A DNA stretch of 64,000 nucleotides, from contig NZ_JAODAB010000005.1 of assembly GCF_025336485.1 (NCBI RefSeq), positions 124,001 through 188,000 on the forward strand, in the 5' to 3' direction. Every line of letters starts with the position of its first letter. Within the stretch, counting starts at the first letter, position 1. Of this stretch, positions 43,293 to 52,127 are shown piece by piece. The position numbers and the translations under genes are program-made. The stretch comes from Pseudomonas citri. Its GTDB lineage: Bacteria; Pseudomonadota; Gammaproteobacteria; Pseudomonadales; Pseudomonadaceae. The notes beneath the pieces are model-generated. The model saw nothing but the letters and a program-made list of their open reading frames with translations, did no database searches and was not told where the DNA came from.

Positions 43293-44485
43293 TTGTCAGT
43301 CATCTGAAGGCTTAATGTTTTGAAGTGCGTTTCGAGCAGTTTTTTATTCTCAACGTATTTCGCCATTATTGCAGCAATAATCACGCAGAATAATACAGTG
43401 GTGGTCGCAACAAGGACGGCGTTTTCTATGGAGTCAAGGATGGTTGTCTGGAATGTTCCAAGAACCAGCAGCATTATAGGAAAGTGCACAATATATAAGG
43501 TGTACGAGTAGGTGGCAGACTTGTGAAAACATGTAGGCAAGGAGATTGCGCCCTGCATCACCATCGCCAATATCACTGTAAACCAAATGCCTGATACAAC
43601 CATGAAATAGTTCCACGGAGTGAGCCAGGCCGAATGTCCCGGGTTCAGTTTCAGCACACACACCATCGTTAGGATCGTTGCGACAGTGAGGCTCGTCGCC
43701 GCCATCTGCATTCTCTTCGCAGATGGAAGGCGCCCAGAGTGGTGGTATTTTGCAAGAACCAAACCGGCGGCCCACACTGTAGAGAACATTATGAACTGCT
43801 GGTTCTTGCGCGTCAGATATATGGCCGTGAGCAAAAGAATGATGGCTAGGAGCTTCCGACGGGGAAGCATGAATAACAATCCCGCAAAAATGTAGTACCA
43901 GACTTCATAGGAAAGACTCCAGAGAGGACCGTTAGGTCCAGGAGTTGTTGTTTTGAAGCCGTTCAAAAACAACAGTGAGCCAAATATTTCCTTTGTATTG
44001 GTAGTTATGCCTGTTCGTGCAAGTTGGTTAGAGGTTTCTGCGAATAAATAAGTGCCGGAAGGGAATATATGTGGGGAAATTTTCCATATTAAAACCATCA
44101 GAAAAGTTGCAGCGATAAGAGGTGGGTAGATCCTCAATGCTCTATCGTATGCGTACTTGCCTATAAGGAAGTGTTGGTTTCTTTCAATGTTTCTGAAGAT
44201 TGACGTTCCGACTAAAAAGCCACTTAACGCAAAAAATACCATCACTGCAAATTGGGTGAAAAAGCCCACGAAGACAGAGTGCTCACTTTCAATTGGAGTG
44301 ATAAATGTCTGATTTGCATGACCGACTAGGACGATTAAAGATGAAAGGCCACGAACAGAGTCAAGCTGGCGGGCCTGGTGGGGCGTAATTGCAGACAAGG
44401 GAACCTCGGTTCGTTTGGTGTATCGGGATTGTCTCACAACATACGCAGGTAATGGCACATCGATGTATCCACTGCGGTGCTGCAT
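43289..44485 (-). CDS. Membrane O-acyltransferase (acyltransferase 3 family)
   Basis: The 398-residue protein has about ten hydrophobic helices and the family motifs RQLDSVRGLSSLIVLVGHA (catalytic His in GHA) and YAYDRALRIYP (the R-x-x-R pair). Proteins of this family O-acetylate LPS O-antigen, exopolysaccharide or peptidoglycan. The start is uncertain: ATG 44485 lacks a good ribosome site, a TTG near 44399 is possible and the frame is open to 44632. It runs opposite to the tailocin genes and its DNA is markedly AT-rich, pointing to horizontal gain. Confidence 0.85.
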   Translation of the reverse strand: MQHRSGYIDVPLPAYVVRQSRYTKRTEVPLSAITPHQARQLDSVRGLSSLIVLVGHANQTFITPIESEHSVFVGFFTQFAVMVFFALSGFLVGTSIFRNIERNQHFLIGKYAYDRALRIYPPLIAATFLMVLIWKISPHIFPSGTYLFAETSNQLARTGITTNTKEIFGSLLFLNGFKTTTPGPNGPLWSLSYEVWYYIFAGLLFMLPRRKLLAIILLLTAIYLTRKNQQFIMFSTVWAAGLVLAKYHHSGRLPSAKRMQMAATSLTVATILTMVCVLKLNPGHSAWLTPWNYFMVVSGIWFTVILAMVMQGAISLPTCFHKSATYSYTLYIVHFPIMLLVLGTFQTTILDSIENAVLVATTTVLFCVIIAAIMAKYVENKKLLETHFKTLSLQMTDK

Positions 44486-44543
44486 GAGGCTGAGTAAGCT
44501 TGAACCTCGGACCTCCGAGGATTTTATCGATAGGAGAGAAGTT

Positions 44544-45077
44544 ATGCGTATCTCGGCACAACAGTTGCTGCGGATCCTTCCGAACGCCGGTGCCAATGCT
44601 GGCGTTTTTACACCAGCTCTTAACACCGCCATGGGGCGATACCAGATTCTGGGAGTTCGACGGGTTGCAGCATTTATCGCTCAGGTTGGCCACGAGTCCG
44701 GGCAACTGCGCTACGTTCGAGAGCTGTGGGGCCCTACGCCAGTGCAGTCTCGGTACGAGGGCCGGGCAGACCTAGGCAACACCGAGCCGGGCGACGGATC
44801 TCGGTTTCGTGGCCGCGGCCTGATCCAAATCACCGGTCGAGTCAACTATGCAGAGTGCGGCGAAGCGTTGGACTTGGACTTGATCAGCAATCCCCAAATG
44901 CTGGAGCAGCCTGAGTGGGCAGCGAAGTCGGCTGCTTGGTTCTGGTCTATTCGCGATCTCAACGCCCTAGCGGATGTTGGTGCCTTCGATAAGATCACGC
45001 GAAGAATCAATGGCGGCCAGAACGGCGCGGCAGACCGCCGGGTTCTGTACGAACGGGCACTTGGGGTGTTGGCGTGA
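44544..45077 (+). CDS. Endolysin, glycoside hydrolase 19 family
   Basis: The 177-residue protein has the GH19 lysozyme/chitinase-like plan with catalytic Glu in AQVGHESGQLRYVRE, the RFRGRGLIQITGRVNY motif and the C-terminal ITRRINGGQNGAADRR. It cleaves peptidoglycan after the holin opens the inner membrane. ATG 44544 follows AGGAGAG; a CCTCGGA/TCCGAGG hairpin (44505-44520) lies just upstream. It overlaps Rz by 4 bases (GTGA). Confidence 0.9.
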   Translation: MRISAQQLLRILPNAGANAGVFTPALNTAMGRYQILGVRRVAAFIAQVGHESGQLRYVRELWGPTPVQSRYEGRADLGNTEPGDGSRFRGRGLIQITGRVNYAECGEALDLDLISNPQMLEQPEWAAKSAAWFWSIRDLNALADVGAFDKITRRINGGQNGAADRRVLYERALGVLA

Positions 45078-45583
45078 ACCCCTTGGCATTGAAGTTACTG
45101 GTTTTCGGCGTGCTGTCCATGGTGCTGACCGGCTTAACGTGGAAAGTCCAAGACTGGCGCTATGGTAAACGGTTGGCAGAACAGTCCAGTCTTTACCAGT
45201 CGGACCTGAAAAAGATCAGCACAGTAGCCGCCGTCCAGGCCCAGGTCGAGCTGAACAAGCGGTTGACGTTAGAGCAGCGGCTGTCGACCAGTGATCAAAC
45301 CCATCACGAGACATTGACCAATGCCCAGAAAGATCAAGCTCGCCTGCGCGATCGCCTTGCTACTGCCGATGTCCGGCTGTCAGTCCTCCTTGATGCCGGC
45401 GACGCCCTCGCCGGTTGTGCGCTGCCTGCCGCCACCAGCCCCGGCCGCATGGATCATGGCGCCCCGCGCGCCCGACTTGACCCGGCGCATGCTCAACGAA
45501 TTATCGCCATCACCGACGAAGGCGATCGGGGATTGATCGCTTTGCAGGCTTGTCAGGCCTACGTCAGGGCACTGAGTCAGTAA
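45074..45583 (+). CDS. Inner-membrane spanin Rz
   Basis: The 169-residue protein has an N-terminal membrane anchor (about 3-22, PLALKLLVFGVLSMVLTGLT), a long coiled coil (about 40-105) and a globular end, the Rz layout. It uses GTG 45074 overlapping the endolysin stop. Together with the nested Rz1 it fuses inner and outer membranes in the last step of lysis. Confidence 0.85.
   Translation: MNPLALKLLVFGVLSMVLTGLTWKVQDWRYGKRLAEQSSLYQSDLKKISTVAAVQAQVELNKRLTLEQRLSTSDQTHHETLTNAQKDQARLRDRLATADVRLSVLLDAGDALAGCALPAATSPGRMDHGAPRARLDPAHAQRIIAITDEGDRGLIALQACQAYVRALSQ
45321..45536 (+). CDS. Outer-membrane spanin Rz1 (nested in Rz)
   Basis: A 71-residue frame in another phase lies wholly inside Rz. It starts MPRKIKLACAIALLLPMSGC with a lipobox ending at Cys20, and is Pro-rich afterwards (PATPSPVV, PPPAPA), exactly the Rz1 lipoprotein plan. 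ATG 45321 follows ACCAATGCC with no strong ribosome site, as in many nested spanins. Confidence 0.8.
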   Translation: MPRKIKLACAIALLLPMSGCQSSLMPATPSPVVRCLPPPAPAAWIMAPRAPDLTRRMLNELSPSPTKAIGD

Positions 45584-45666
45584 TCACTCTGTAATAGTGC
45601 CAGCCTTGCAAGCTGCCGATGCTCGTGTACGGTAGGCCTCAAATTGGATGGAATCAGGAGAACGAC

Positions 45667-46167
45667 GTGGACGACATTACCGAACTGGCCGCGGAGCTGG
45701 GCAGGCGCCTGCAAGTGCTCAACGCCCACGTCACCACCGCTGAGTCCTGTACCGGTGGCGGGATTGCCGAGGCGATCACCCGGATTCCCGGGAGCTCGGC
45801 CTGGTTCGAGGCCGGTTTCGTCACTTATTCCAATCGCCAGAAAACCCAACAGTTGAACGTGCCGGTCGAGCTGTTCCAGACAGTGGGCGCAGTCAGCCGC
45901 GAGGTGGTCGAAGCCATGGTGCAAGGGGCCCGGCACAACAGCCAGGCGCGGTTTGCCGTGGCGGTCAGCGGCGTGGCCGGGCCGGATGGCGGTTCGCCGA
46001 ACAAACCGGTGGGCACCGTATGGCTCGCCTGGGGCATTGGCGACAGGGTCATCAGCGAGCAGCGATTCTTCCCGGGCAACCGCGACGAGGTCCGCCGACA
46101 AACGGTGAGGGCCGCGCTAGAGGGGTTGCTGCAACATGCTGGGGCAGAAATCGCAAATCGGGGGTAG
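45667..46167 (+). CDS. pncC: CinA-family nicotinamide-nucleotide amidohydrolase
   Basis: The 166-residue protein is the CinA C-terminal domain alone: [20 protein letters not shown] holds the catalytic Ser region, and [20 protein letters not shown] is the family signature. It deamidates NMN to NaMN in pyridine-nucleotide recycling. GTG 45667 follows AGGAGAACGAC. It is the right border gene of the tailocin site and lies 83 bases upstream of recA. Confidence 0.93.
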   Translation: MDDITELAAELGRRLQVLNAHVTTAESCTGGGIAEAITRIPGSSAWFEAGFVTYSNRQKTQQLNVPVELFQTVGAVSREVVEAMVQGARHNSQARFAVAVSGVAGPDGGSPNKPVGTVWLAWGIGDRVISEQRFFPGNRDEVRRQTVRAALEGLLQHAGAEIANRG

Positions 46168-46192
46168 GCGATCCTCAAACGCTGTGGAATAA

Positions 46193-46212
46193 TACTGGCT
46201 ACTTATACAGGT
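46193..46212 (+). promoter_or_regulatory. LexA box of recA
   Basis: TACTGGCTACTTATACAGGT has the CTG-N10-CAG spacing of the gamma-proteobacterial SOS box, 38 bases before the recA start. Confidence 0.85.
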
Positions 46213-46250
46213 GTCGGCCGTCAGGCCCTATTGATTACGTGAGGACTTTA

Positions 46251-47306
46251 ATGGACGACAACAAGAAGAAAGCCTTGGCTGCGGCCTTGGGTCAGATCGA
46301 ACGTCAATTCGGCAAGGGTGCCGTAATGCGTATGGGCGATCAGGACCGTCAGGCTATTCCTTCCATCTCCACCGGCTCTCTGGGCCTGGACATCGCGCTG
46401 GGCATCGGCGGCCTGCCAAAAGGCCGTATCGTTGAAATCTACGGTCCTGAATCTTCCGGTAAGACCACGCTGACGCTGTCGGTGATCGCCCAGGCTCAAA
46501 AGGCCGGCGCCACTTGCGCCTTCGTCGACGCCGAGCACGCCCTGGACCCTGAGTACGCCGGCAAGCTGGGCGTCAACGTCGACGATCTGCTGGTGTCCCA
46601 GCCGGACACGGGCGAACAGGCCCTGGAAATCACCGACATGCTGGTGCGTTCCAACGCGGTTGATGTGATCATCGTCGACTCCGTGGCCGCCCTGGTGCCA
46701 AAAGCTGAAATCGAAGGTGAAATGGGCGACGCGCACGTGGGCCTCCAGGCTCGCCTGATGTCCCAGGCCCTGCGCAAGATCACCGGTAACATCAAGAACG
46801 CCAACTGCCTGGTGATCTTCATCAACCAGATCCGCATGAAGATCGGCGTGATGTTCGGTAGCCCGGAAACCACCACCGGTGGTAACGCCCTGAAGTTCTA
46901 CGCCTCGGTTCGCCTGGACATCCGTCGTACTGGTGCGGTGAAGGAAGGGGACGAGGTGGTTGGCAGCGAAACCCGCGTCAAGGTTGTGAAGAACAAGGTC
47001 GCTTCGCCGTTCCGTCAGGCCGAGTTCCAGATTCTTTACGGCAAGGGTATCTACCTCAATGGCGAAATGATCGACCTGGGCGTGCTGCACGGTTTCGTGG
47101 AGAAGTCCGGCGCCTGGTATGCCTACAACGGCACCAAGATCGGTCAGGGCAAGGCCAACTCGGCCAAGTTCCTGGCGGACAATCCGGAAGTTGCCGCAGC
47201 GCTCGAGAAGCAACTGCGTGGCAAGTTGCTGAGCCCGGCCGCGGACACCAAGGCAGCGGTCAGTCGTGATGAGACCGCCGACGATCTGGCTGACGCTGAT
47301 ATCTGA
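46251..47306 (+). CDS. recA: Recombinase RecA
   Basis: The 351-residue protein has the Walker A motif GPESSGKTT (about 67-75), Walker [13 protein letters not shown], the L1/L2 DNA-binding loops ([36 protein letters not shown]) and an acidic C-terminus. It drives strand exchange and stimulates LexA- and PrtR-type self-cleavage. ATG 46251 follows GTGAGGACTTTA. It therefore is the probable inducer of the adjacent tailocins. recX follows 8 bases later. Confidence 0.98.
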   Translation: MDDNKKKALAAALGQIERQFGKGAVMRMGDQDRQAIPSISTGSLGLDIALGIGGLPKGRIVEIYGPESSGKTTLTLSVIAQAQKAGATCAFVDAEHALDPEYAGKLGVNVDDLLVSQPDTGEQALEITDMLVRSNAVDVIIVDSVAALVPKAEIEGEMGDAHVGLQARLMSQALRKITGNIKNANCLVIFINQIRMKIGVMFGSPETTTGGNALKFYASVRLDIRRTGAVKEGDEVVGSETRVKVVKNKVASPFRQAEFQILYGKGIYLNGEMIDLGVLHGFVEKSGAWYAYNGTKIGQGKANSAKFLADNPEVAAALEKQLRGKLLSPAADTKAAVSRDETADDLADADI

Positions 47307-47314
47307 TCGCTTCG

Positions 47315-47782
47315 ATGACCGCCGTACTCGATACCCTCGTCGCGGTGCGGCGAACTGCGATGGACCTGCTTGCCAGGCGCGAGCATGGTCGAGTCGAGCT
47401 GACGCGTAAATTGCGCCAGCGCGGCGCTGCCGATGAGTTGATCGAAACAGCCCTCGACCGCTTGATGGAAGAGGGGCTGTTATCGGAATCCCGTTACCTT
47501 GAAAGTTTCGTCTCTTCGCGTGCTCGCTCCGGCTACGGTCCGTTGCGAATCCGTGAGGAGTTGGGCCAACGTGGCCTGTCCCGTCCGGATATCGAATTGG
47601 CTCTACGGGAAAGTGACATCAATTGGCAGGAACAGTTGACGGACACCTGGCGACGCAAGTTCTCGGGGCATTTACCCATCGATGCACGAGAGCGGGCCAA
47701 GCAAGGGCGTTTCCTGGCGTATCGAGGGTATTCCATGGAAATGATCAACCGCTTGTTCAACGGTCGCGGTATGGAAGACTGA
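47315..47782 (+). CDS. recX: RecA modulator RecX
   Basis: The 155-residue helical protein has the RecX repeats ([54 protein letters not shown]). It caps and disassembles RecA filaments. It lies in an operon with recA, which is under LexA control. A strong terminator follows. Confidence 0.94.
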   Translation: MTAVLDTLVAVRRTAMDLLARREHGRVELTRKLRQRGAADELIETALDRLMEEGLLSESRYLESFVSSRARSGYGPLRIREELGQRGLSRPDIELALRESDINWQEQLTDTWRRKFSGHLPIDARERAKQGRFLAYRGYSMEMINRLFNGRGMED

Positions 47783-47820
47783 AAAAACGGCCCGCTATTT
47801 CGATAGCGGGCCGTTTTTTT
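47783..47820 (+). terminator. Terminator of recA-recX
   Basis: AACGGCCCGCTA (47786-47797) and TAGCGGGCCGTT (47804-47815) form a 12-bp perfect stem followed by T. Flanking A and T runs make it work for the minus-strand LOG gene as well. Confidence 0.9.
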
Positions 47821-47827
47821 CATGGGC

Positions 47828-48946
47828 TCAGCTCACCTTGATCTGCTCCCACGCCAGGCGTTGTGTCTTCTGGGCGGGCTGGACCCAGTTTTCCGGCAAG
47901 TTGATGTAGTCCACCAGGGCGCGCAAACGGCCGTGATCGCGGGCGTTGAAGGTGAAGGCCAGTCGCGTCAAGTGATTGAATTGAGCCTCGTCGGGCCCTT
48001 CGGCGCTGTGGTCATGTTGGTGAAAACAGTCGTTCAGGCACAGGTCGGCAAATTCCACCTGCATCTGTTGCAGCGCTTGTTCGTTCAGCTTGTGATGCAT
48101 ACGGATCACGAACTGATGCTTGAGCCAGCGGCTGGAATGGAAGTTGCGATAGAACTGGTTGATCTCTTCCACGGCCTCTTCGGCGCTGTGTACCAGGTGC
48201 ATCAGGTTCAAGTCGGTTGGCAGGATGTAGCGGTTTTCCTCCAACTGTGCGCGGATGAACTCCAGGGCTCCTTGCCAGAACGTGCCCCCGGGAACGTCCA
48301 GCAGTACCACGGGCACCAGGGGGCTTTTGCCGGTTTGCACCAACGTCAGGACTTCCAACGCTTCATCGAGGGTGCCAAAACCGCCAGGGCAGAGGACCAG
48401 CGCATCAGCCTCCTTGACGAAGAACAGCTTGCGGGTGAAGAAAAAGTGGAATGACAGCAGGTTCGGCGTGCCGTTGACGGTGGGATTGGCATGCTGTTCG
48501 AAGGGGAGGGTGATGTTGAAGCCCAGGCTGTGGTCCCTTCCTGCGCCTTCGTGGGCGGCGGACATGATACCGCCGCCGGCACCGGTGATGACCATCATGT
48601 CCGAACGGGCCAGCGCGGCCCCCAACTCCTTGGCCATACCGTACAAAGGATGCTCGATGGGCGTGCGGGCCGAGCCGAAAACCGTGACCTTGCGCCGTCC
48701 CTTGAACTGTTCGAGGGTGCGAAATGCTTGTTCCAGTTCCCGCAGTGCTTGCAACGTGATCTTGGCATTCCAGCGGTTGTGATCTTCCTGGGCCATGCGT
48801 AGCACCGTCAGGATCATGTCACGGTAAATGGGCAGATTCGGGCTGTTGGATGACACCAGGCTGAGCAGCTCTTCAACCTTTTGGGTGAGGTCGTGGCCAT
48901 GGTTTTCAAAATGACGGCTGAGCAAGTCATTCGGTTTGTACGGCAT
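47828..48946 (-). CDS. LOG family (TIGR00730) Rossmann-fold protein
   Basis: The 372-residue protein has the LOG-family motifs VFGSARTP, ITGAGGGIM and LCPGGFGTLDEALEVL. The PGGxGTxxE motif is the signature of cytokinin-activating LOG enzymes and nucleotide 5'-monophosphate nucleosidases (PpnN). It probably hydrolyses the N-glycosidic bond of nucleoside monophosphates. It has extra helical N- and C-terminal parts compared with short LOG proteins. ATG 48946 follows AGAAGGAGAAGCTGA. Substrate is inferred from the family. Confidence 0.85.
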   Translation of the reverse strand: MPYKPNDLLSRHFENHGHDLTQKVEELLSLVSSNSPNLPIYRDMILTVLRMAQEDHNRWNAKITLQALRELEQAFRTLEQFKGRRKVTVFGSARTPIEHPLYGMAKELGAALARSDMMVITGAGGGIMSAAHEGAGRDHSLGFNITLPFEQHANPTVNGTPNLLSFHFFFTRKLFFVKEADALVLCPGGFGTLDEALEVLTLVQTGKSPLVPVVLLDVPGGTFWQGALEFIRAQLEENRYILPTDLNLMHLVHSAEEAVEEINQFYRNFHSSRWLKHQFVIRMHHKLNEQALQQMQVEFADLCLNDCFHQHDHSAEGPDEAQFNHLTRLAFTFNARDHGRLRALVDYINLPENWVQPAQKTQRLAWEQIKVS

Positions 48947-49393
48947 TCAGCTTCTCCTTCTGACCAGAACCCCCGGCCCGAACGAGAGATTCGTCGGGCC
49001 TCGACACTCCGTGTGTCGTTGTCAACCCAGGCAAGTACCTGGGTTCGACCTGGCTCGACGCGGCCTGTAGCAAAGCGATCAAGCCATCCATCGGGTTCCG
49101 CTTTTCCCTGGGACGAAAAATAAACACGCGGCAAGACATTGGCAGGCAGCCTTTTCTGCCCGTTATCCTGAATCAGATCCGAGAGTGGATCTTCGGTGTC
49201 CTGATCATGACGCTCAAAAGTGACCGTTTGCAACCGCTGGATGCGAGTCATGGAAATACTGCGCCGCTCGTCAGATTATCGACCGGTTGTGTGTCGCTCT
49301 GATTTACTGAAGAAAGGTATGCCAATGCAATCGACGTTCGGGGTTGGGCGTCAAACGATGGATTGATGTAGCTGGGGCATGGAGGCGGAAGAA

Positions 49394-49588
49394 ATGACCA
49401 GGGTAACTCTGGAGCTCGATACCCAGTTGTACCTGATGTTGTTGGAAGCAGCTCAGGCCAATCGGGTCAGTCTTGAAGAAGAATGCTGCCGTCGGTTGGA
49501 AGGCAGGACGTGGCGCTCGCGCTATCTCCAGGCGCTGGTGGCGGAACTGCGCGCCGACGATGAGCAGCGGCGCGCAAGCTCGGGTTGA
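49394..49588 (+). CDS. Small ribbon-helix-helix-like protein, 64 residues
   Basis: The sequence MTRVTLELDTQLYLMLLEAA then NRVSLEEECCRRLEG has a beta-strand followed by two helices, as in Arc/MetJ-type DNA-binding proteins. GGAGG lies 8 bases before ATG 49394; an upstream ATG at 49379 is weaker. No toxin partner is adjacent. The fold call is from the pattern only. Confidence 0.6.
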   Translation: MTRVTLELDTQLYLMLLEAAQANRVSLEEECCRRLEGRTWRSRYLQALVAELRADDEQRRASSG

Positions 49589-50011
49589 TTATTTTTTCGT
49601 CTTGGCCGGTTTCGGGCAATCCGATTCCTGGAAGCGCTCGGTCGCGACCGGGCGGTTGCTTTTGACCTCGGTGAACTCATAACGCAGCGTCGCGCCCTTG
49701 GCCATCAGCTTGCGAAAACCCGGGTTGGTACACACCGTGGACCCCAATTGGAAATAAACCGCTTTCGGGTCGGCGCGCATTTGCTGGGCGTGGCTGCTTT
49801 GTACACTGAGGTGATTGATCAGTTCGGTGCCTTCGACGGTATAACCCTGGTCGAGAATGTCCTCGTTGATCGCCCGTGGCGTACCGACGCTACTTTCCCT
49901 GGCGACGTTCTGCAGCATCTTGTTCAGTTCGAGTTCTTTCAGCGAGGCAGCCTGAGCGCTGAAGGACGTCGCCAGCAGAACGGCAACGGTAGGGACGATA
50001 AGGCGCAGCAT
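49589..50011 (-). CDS. Quorum-sensing-regulated virulence factor family protein
   Basis: The 140-residue exported protein has a signal peptide (MLRLIVPTVAVLLATSFSAQ, cut after AQA) and two cysteines that could pair (TVCTNPGF, ESDCPKP). It resembles P. aeruginosa PA3611 (QSregVF family), which also lies near recA. ATG 50011 follows CAGGAGAG. Biochemical role unknown. Confidence 0.8.
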   Translation of the reverse strand: MLRLIVPTVAVLLATSFSAQAASLKELELNKMLQNVARESSVGTPRAINEDILDQGYTVEGTELINHLSVQSSHAQQMRADPKAVYFQLGSTVCTNPGFRKLMAKGATLRYEFTEVKSNRPVATERFQESDCPKPAKTKK

Positions 50012-50195
50012 GAAACTCTCCTGGTTCGGTGACGAGTGGTTCGACCCGTCACCTGACTGTGCGTTCAGTGGCGGGGAATTATAGGGGAGCCTGCCTGAGC
50101 GGTACAGGCTTGCCCGCTCTGGTAGACTGCCGGCCTTTATTGCCCTGCCGAGTGTCGTTCGTGTCGAGTTTTTCTGTCTGCTGGCGTCGTTTGCG

Positions 50196-50942
50196 ATGAC
50201 CCATGCCCCTAACGCCGTAGCCCGTCTGCGCGACCAGCGTATCGACGAAGGCATCAAGCCGCTCCAGGCCCGGGGCTGGCGCGCCCCTCGTTGCAGTGCT
50301 TGCCGGGTGATCGAAAGCCACTGTCTGTGTGCCTGGCGTCCGAGCGTCGAGGCCCGCTCCGGGATCTGCCTGATCATGACCAACAAGGAAGTGTTCAAGC
50401 CCAGCAACACCGGTTGGCTGATCGCCGACGTGGTGCGTGACAATCACGCGTTCATCTGGTCACGCACCGAAGTCGACGAGCAACTGCTGGCCCTGCTCGA
50501 TGATCCGCAGTGGCAGCCCTACCTGGTCTTTCCTGGTGAATACGTCGAACCCGCGCGAGTGACTCATACGGTCGACCTGGACCGCTCCAAACGTCCGCTG
50601 TTCATTCTGTTGGACGCGACCTGGACCGAGGCGCGCAAGATTTTCCGTAAAAGCCCGTACTTCGATCGTTTGCCGATCCTGAGCCTGTTGCCCGACAGGC
50701 TGTCGCGCTACCGCTTGCGCCGCTCGACCCGCAGCGAGCACCTGTGCACCGCCGAAGTCGCGGCGCTGTGTCTGGAACTGGCCGGGGACAGTGATGCAGC
50801 GGCGGCCCTGGACGCCTATTTCGATGTGTTCAGCCAACATTACCTGGGTGCCAAGCGTCAGCAGGAGGTGAATGTGTCGACCCCGGCCCACGCCGAGTTG
50901 CAGCCCTTTATCCGTACTGCTCCGCCCGTGTTGGCGCAGTAG
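50196..50942 (+). CDS. DTW-domain tRNA aminocarboxypropyltransferase
   Basis: The 248-residue protein has the Cys pattern RCSACRVIESHCLCAW and the DTW motif as LDATWTEARKI, with the companion RRSTRSEHLCTAEVAA. TapT/TDD-type proteins of this family add the acp group to uridine in tRNA (acp3U47 in E. coli) using SAM. ATG 50196 was taken as start; the promoter is shared with the divergent gene at 50011. Confidence 0.85.
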   Translation: MTHAPNAVARLRDQRIDEGIKPLQARGWRAPRCSACRVIESHCLCAWRPSVEARSGICLIMTNKEVFKPSNTGWLIADVVRDNHAFIWSRTEVDEQLLALLDDPQWQPYLVFPGEYVEPARVTHTVDLDRSKRPLFILLDATWTEARKIFRKSPYFDRLPILSLLPDRLSRYRLRRSTRSEHLCTAEVAALCLELAGDSDAAAALDAYFDVFSQHYLGAKRQQEVNVSTPAHAELQPFIRTAPPVLAQ

Positions 50943-51035
50943 TGGCCCATACTGTACGCAGCGGCGGTCGTGCTGCTTGACCACCCCGTCTTCGCTGGGC
51001 ATGCTTGGCGCCGAAAAAACAGGATCATTTGAACA

Positions 51036-51689
51036 ATGGCCACATACGAAATCCTGATTGCCGATGACCACCCGCTTTTTCGCAGCGCGTTGCGTCAGGC
51101 AGTGACCCTGGGCCTTGGACCGGATGTCCGGCTGACGGAGGTGGCCAGCATCGCGGAACTGGAGGCCCGGTTGACCGAAAAGGCCGACTGGGATCTGGTT
51201 TTGCTGGACCTGAACATGCCAGGTGCCTACGGTTTTTCCGGGCTGGTGCTGCTGCGCGGCCAATACCCACAGATTCCCGTGGTGATGGTCTCGGCCCAGG
51301 AAGAAGCTTCGGTCATGGTCAAGGCTCGGGAGTTCGGCGCCAGCGGTTTCATACCTAAATCCAGTTCGTTGGAAATGATCCAGCAGGCCGTGAAGGCGGT
51401 GCTCGATGGCGATGTATCCTGGCCGGCCCAGGCCTTTGAGGCGGTCAGTGTGTCCGAGGAAGCCAAGGCCGCCAGCGAAGGCTTGGCCAGCCTTACGCCG
51501 CAGCAGTTCCGTGTGTTGACCATGGTCTGCGAAGGCCTGCTGAACAAGCAGATTGCCTATGAGCTGAATGTCTCGGAGGCCACCATCAAGGCCCACGTGA
51601 CGGCAATATTCCGTAAGCTGAATGTGCGAACCCGGACCCAGGCAGCGTTGCTTCTGCAACAACTTGAGTCAATTTCACCGCAGCCCTGA
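51036..51689 (+). CDS. erdR: LuxR-type response regulator ErdR
   Basis: The 217-residue protein has a receiver domain (acid pocket IADDHP, phospho-acceptor Asp in LLDLNMPG, Lys in FIPKSSS) and a LuxR/NarL helix-turn-helix (SLTPQQFRVLTMVCEGLLNK, SEATIKAHVTAIFRKL). The order DTW - regulator - dgkA - finR - fpr and the sequence fit ErdR (PA3604), which with the kinase MxtR/CrbS controls acetate and ethanol metabolism genes. The kinase is not in this window. Confidence 0.85.
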   Translation: MATYEILIADDHPLFRSALRQAVTLGLGPDVRLTEVASIAELEARLTEKADWDLVLLDLNMPGAYGFSGLVLLRGQYPQIPVVMVSAQEEASVMVKAREFGASGFIPKSSSLEMIQQAVKAVLDGDVSWPAQAFEAVSVSEEAKAASEGLASLTPQQFRVLTMVCEGLLNKQIAYELNVSEATIKAHVTAIFRKLNVRTRTQAALLLQQLESISPQP

Positions 51690-51760
51690 TGCGGATGTTC
51701 ACGCTTTTTTGACCGGGCGTGAATTAGCTTCTCCACTCCTTTTTGATCAGTGCCCAATTT

Positions 51761-52123
51761 ATGTCACCTTTTAAAGGCCAAACCGGCTTGAAACGCATCC
51801 TCAATGCCTCTGGCTATTCCTTTGACGGGCTGCGTGCGGCGTTTGTCGGCGAAGCGGCATTCCGGCAGTTAGTGCTGCTTAACGTTATCTTGATCCCGCT
51901 GTCGTTTTTTCTGAATGTCAGTCGCGTCGAGCAGGCCCTGCTGATTGCGGTCTGCCTGTTGGCGTTGATCGTGGAATTGCTCAACTCGGCGGTCGAGGCG
52001 GCCATTGACCGCATTTCCCTGGAACGGCACCCGTTGTCGAAAAACGCCAAGGACATGGGCAGCGCTGCCCAGCTTGTCGCGTTGACGATGATCGCGCTGG
52101 TATGGGGTGTGGTGCTGCTTTGA
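51761..52123 (+). CDS. dgkA: Diacylglycerol kinase
   Basis: The 120-residue membrane protein has three membrane helices and the active-site motif ELLNSAVEAAIDR, with the N-terminal amphipathic helix GLKRILNASGYSFDGLRAAF. It phosphorylates diacylglycerol released during membrane-derived glucan and LPS modification. ATG 51761 is preferred over 51743. It converges with finR, only 4 bases apart. Confidence 0.93.
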   Translation: MSPFKGQTGLKRILNASGYSFDGLRAAFVGEAAFRQLVLLNVILIPLSFFLNVSRVEQALLIAVCLLALIVELLNSAVEAAIDRISLERHPLSKNAKDMGSAAQLVALTMIALVWGVVLL

Positions 52124-52127
52124 TCGC

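Larger units (their letters stand above)
17768..45583 (+). other. Tailocin locus: two contractile-tail modules plus lysis genes
   Basis: The block between the PipR island and cinA holds a CI/LexA-like repressor, holin, a P2/R-pyocin-like tail module (19897-31726), a Mu/SfV-like tail module (31852-42342), endolysin and spanins. No capsid, portal, terminase, integrase or replication gene is present, so it encodes headless tails rather than a prophage. The mutS-cinA interval is an established tailocin site in fluorescent pseudomonads. Confidence 0.9.

Noticed and set aside
17768..45583. Complete prophage
   Set aside because: No integrase, capsid, portal, terminase, replication gene or flanking att repeat could be found; only tail and lysis genes are present.
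48814..49251. 145-codon minus-strand frame upstream of the LOG gene
   Set aside because: It runs about 130 bases into the LOG gene in another frame, with no family pattern. The LOG gene has its own good ribosome site, so I left the 305-base stretch after it as non-coding. It might hide a short gene, but the evidence is thin.
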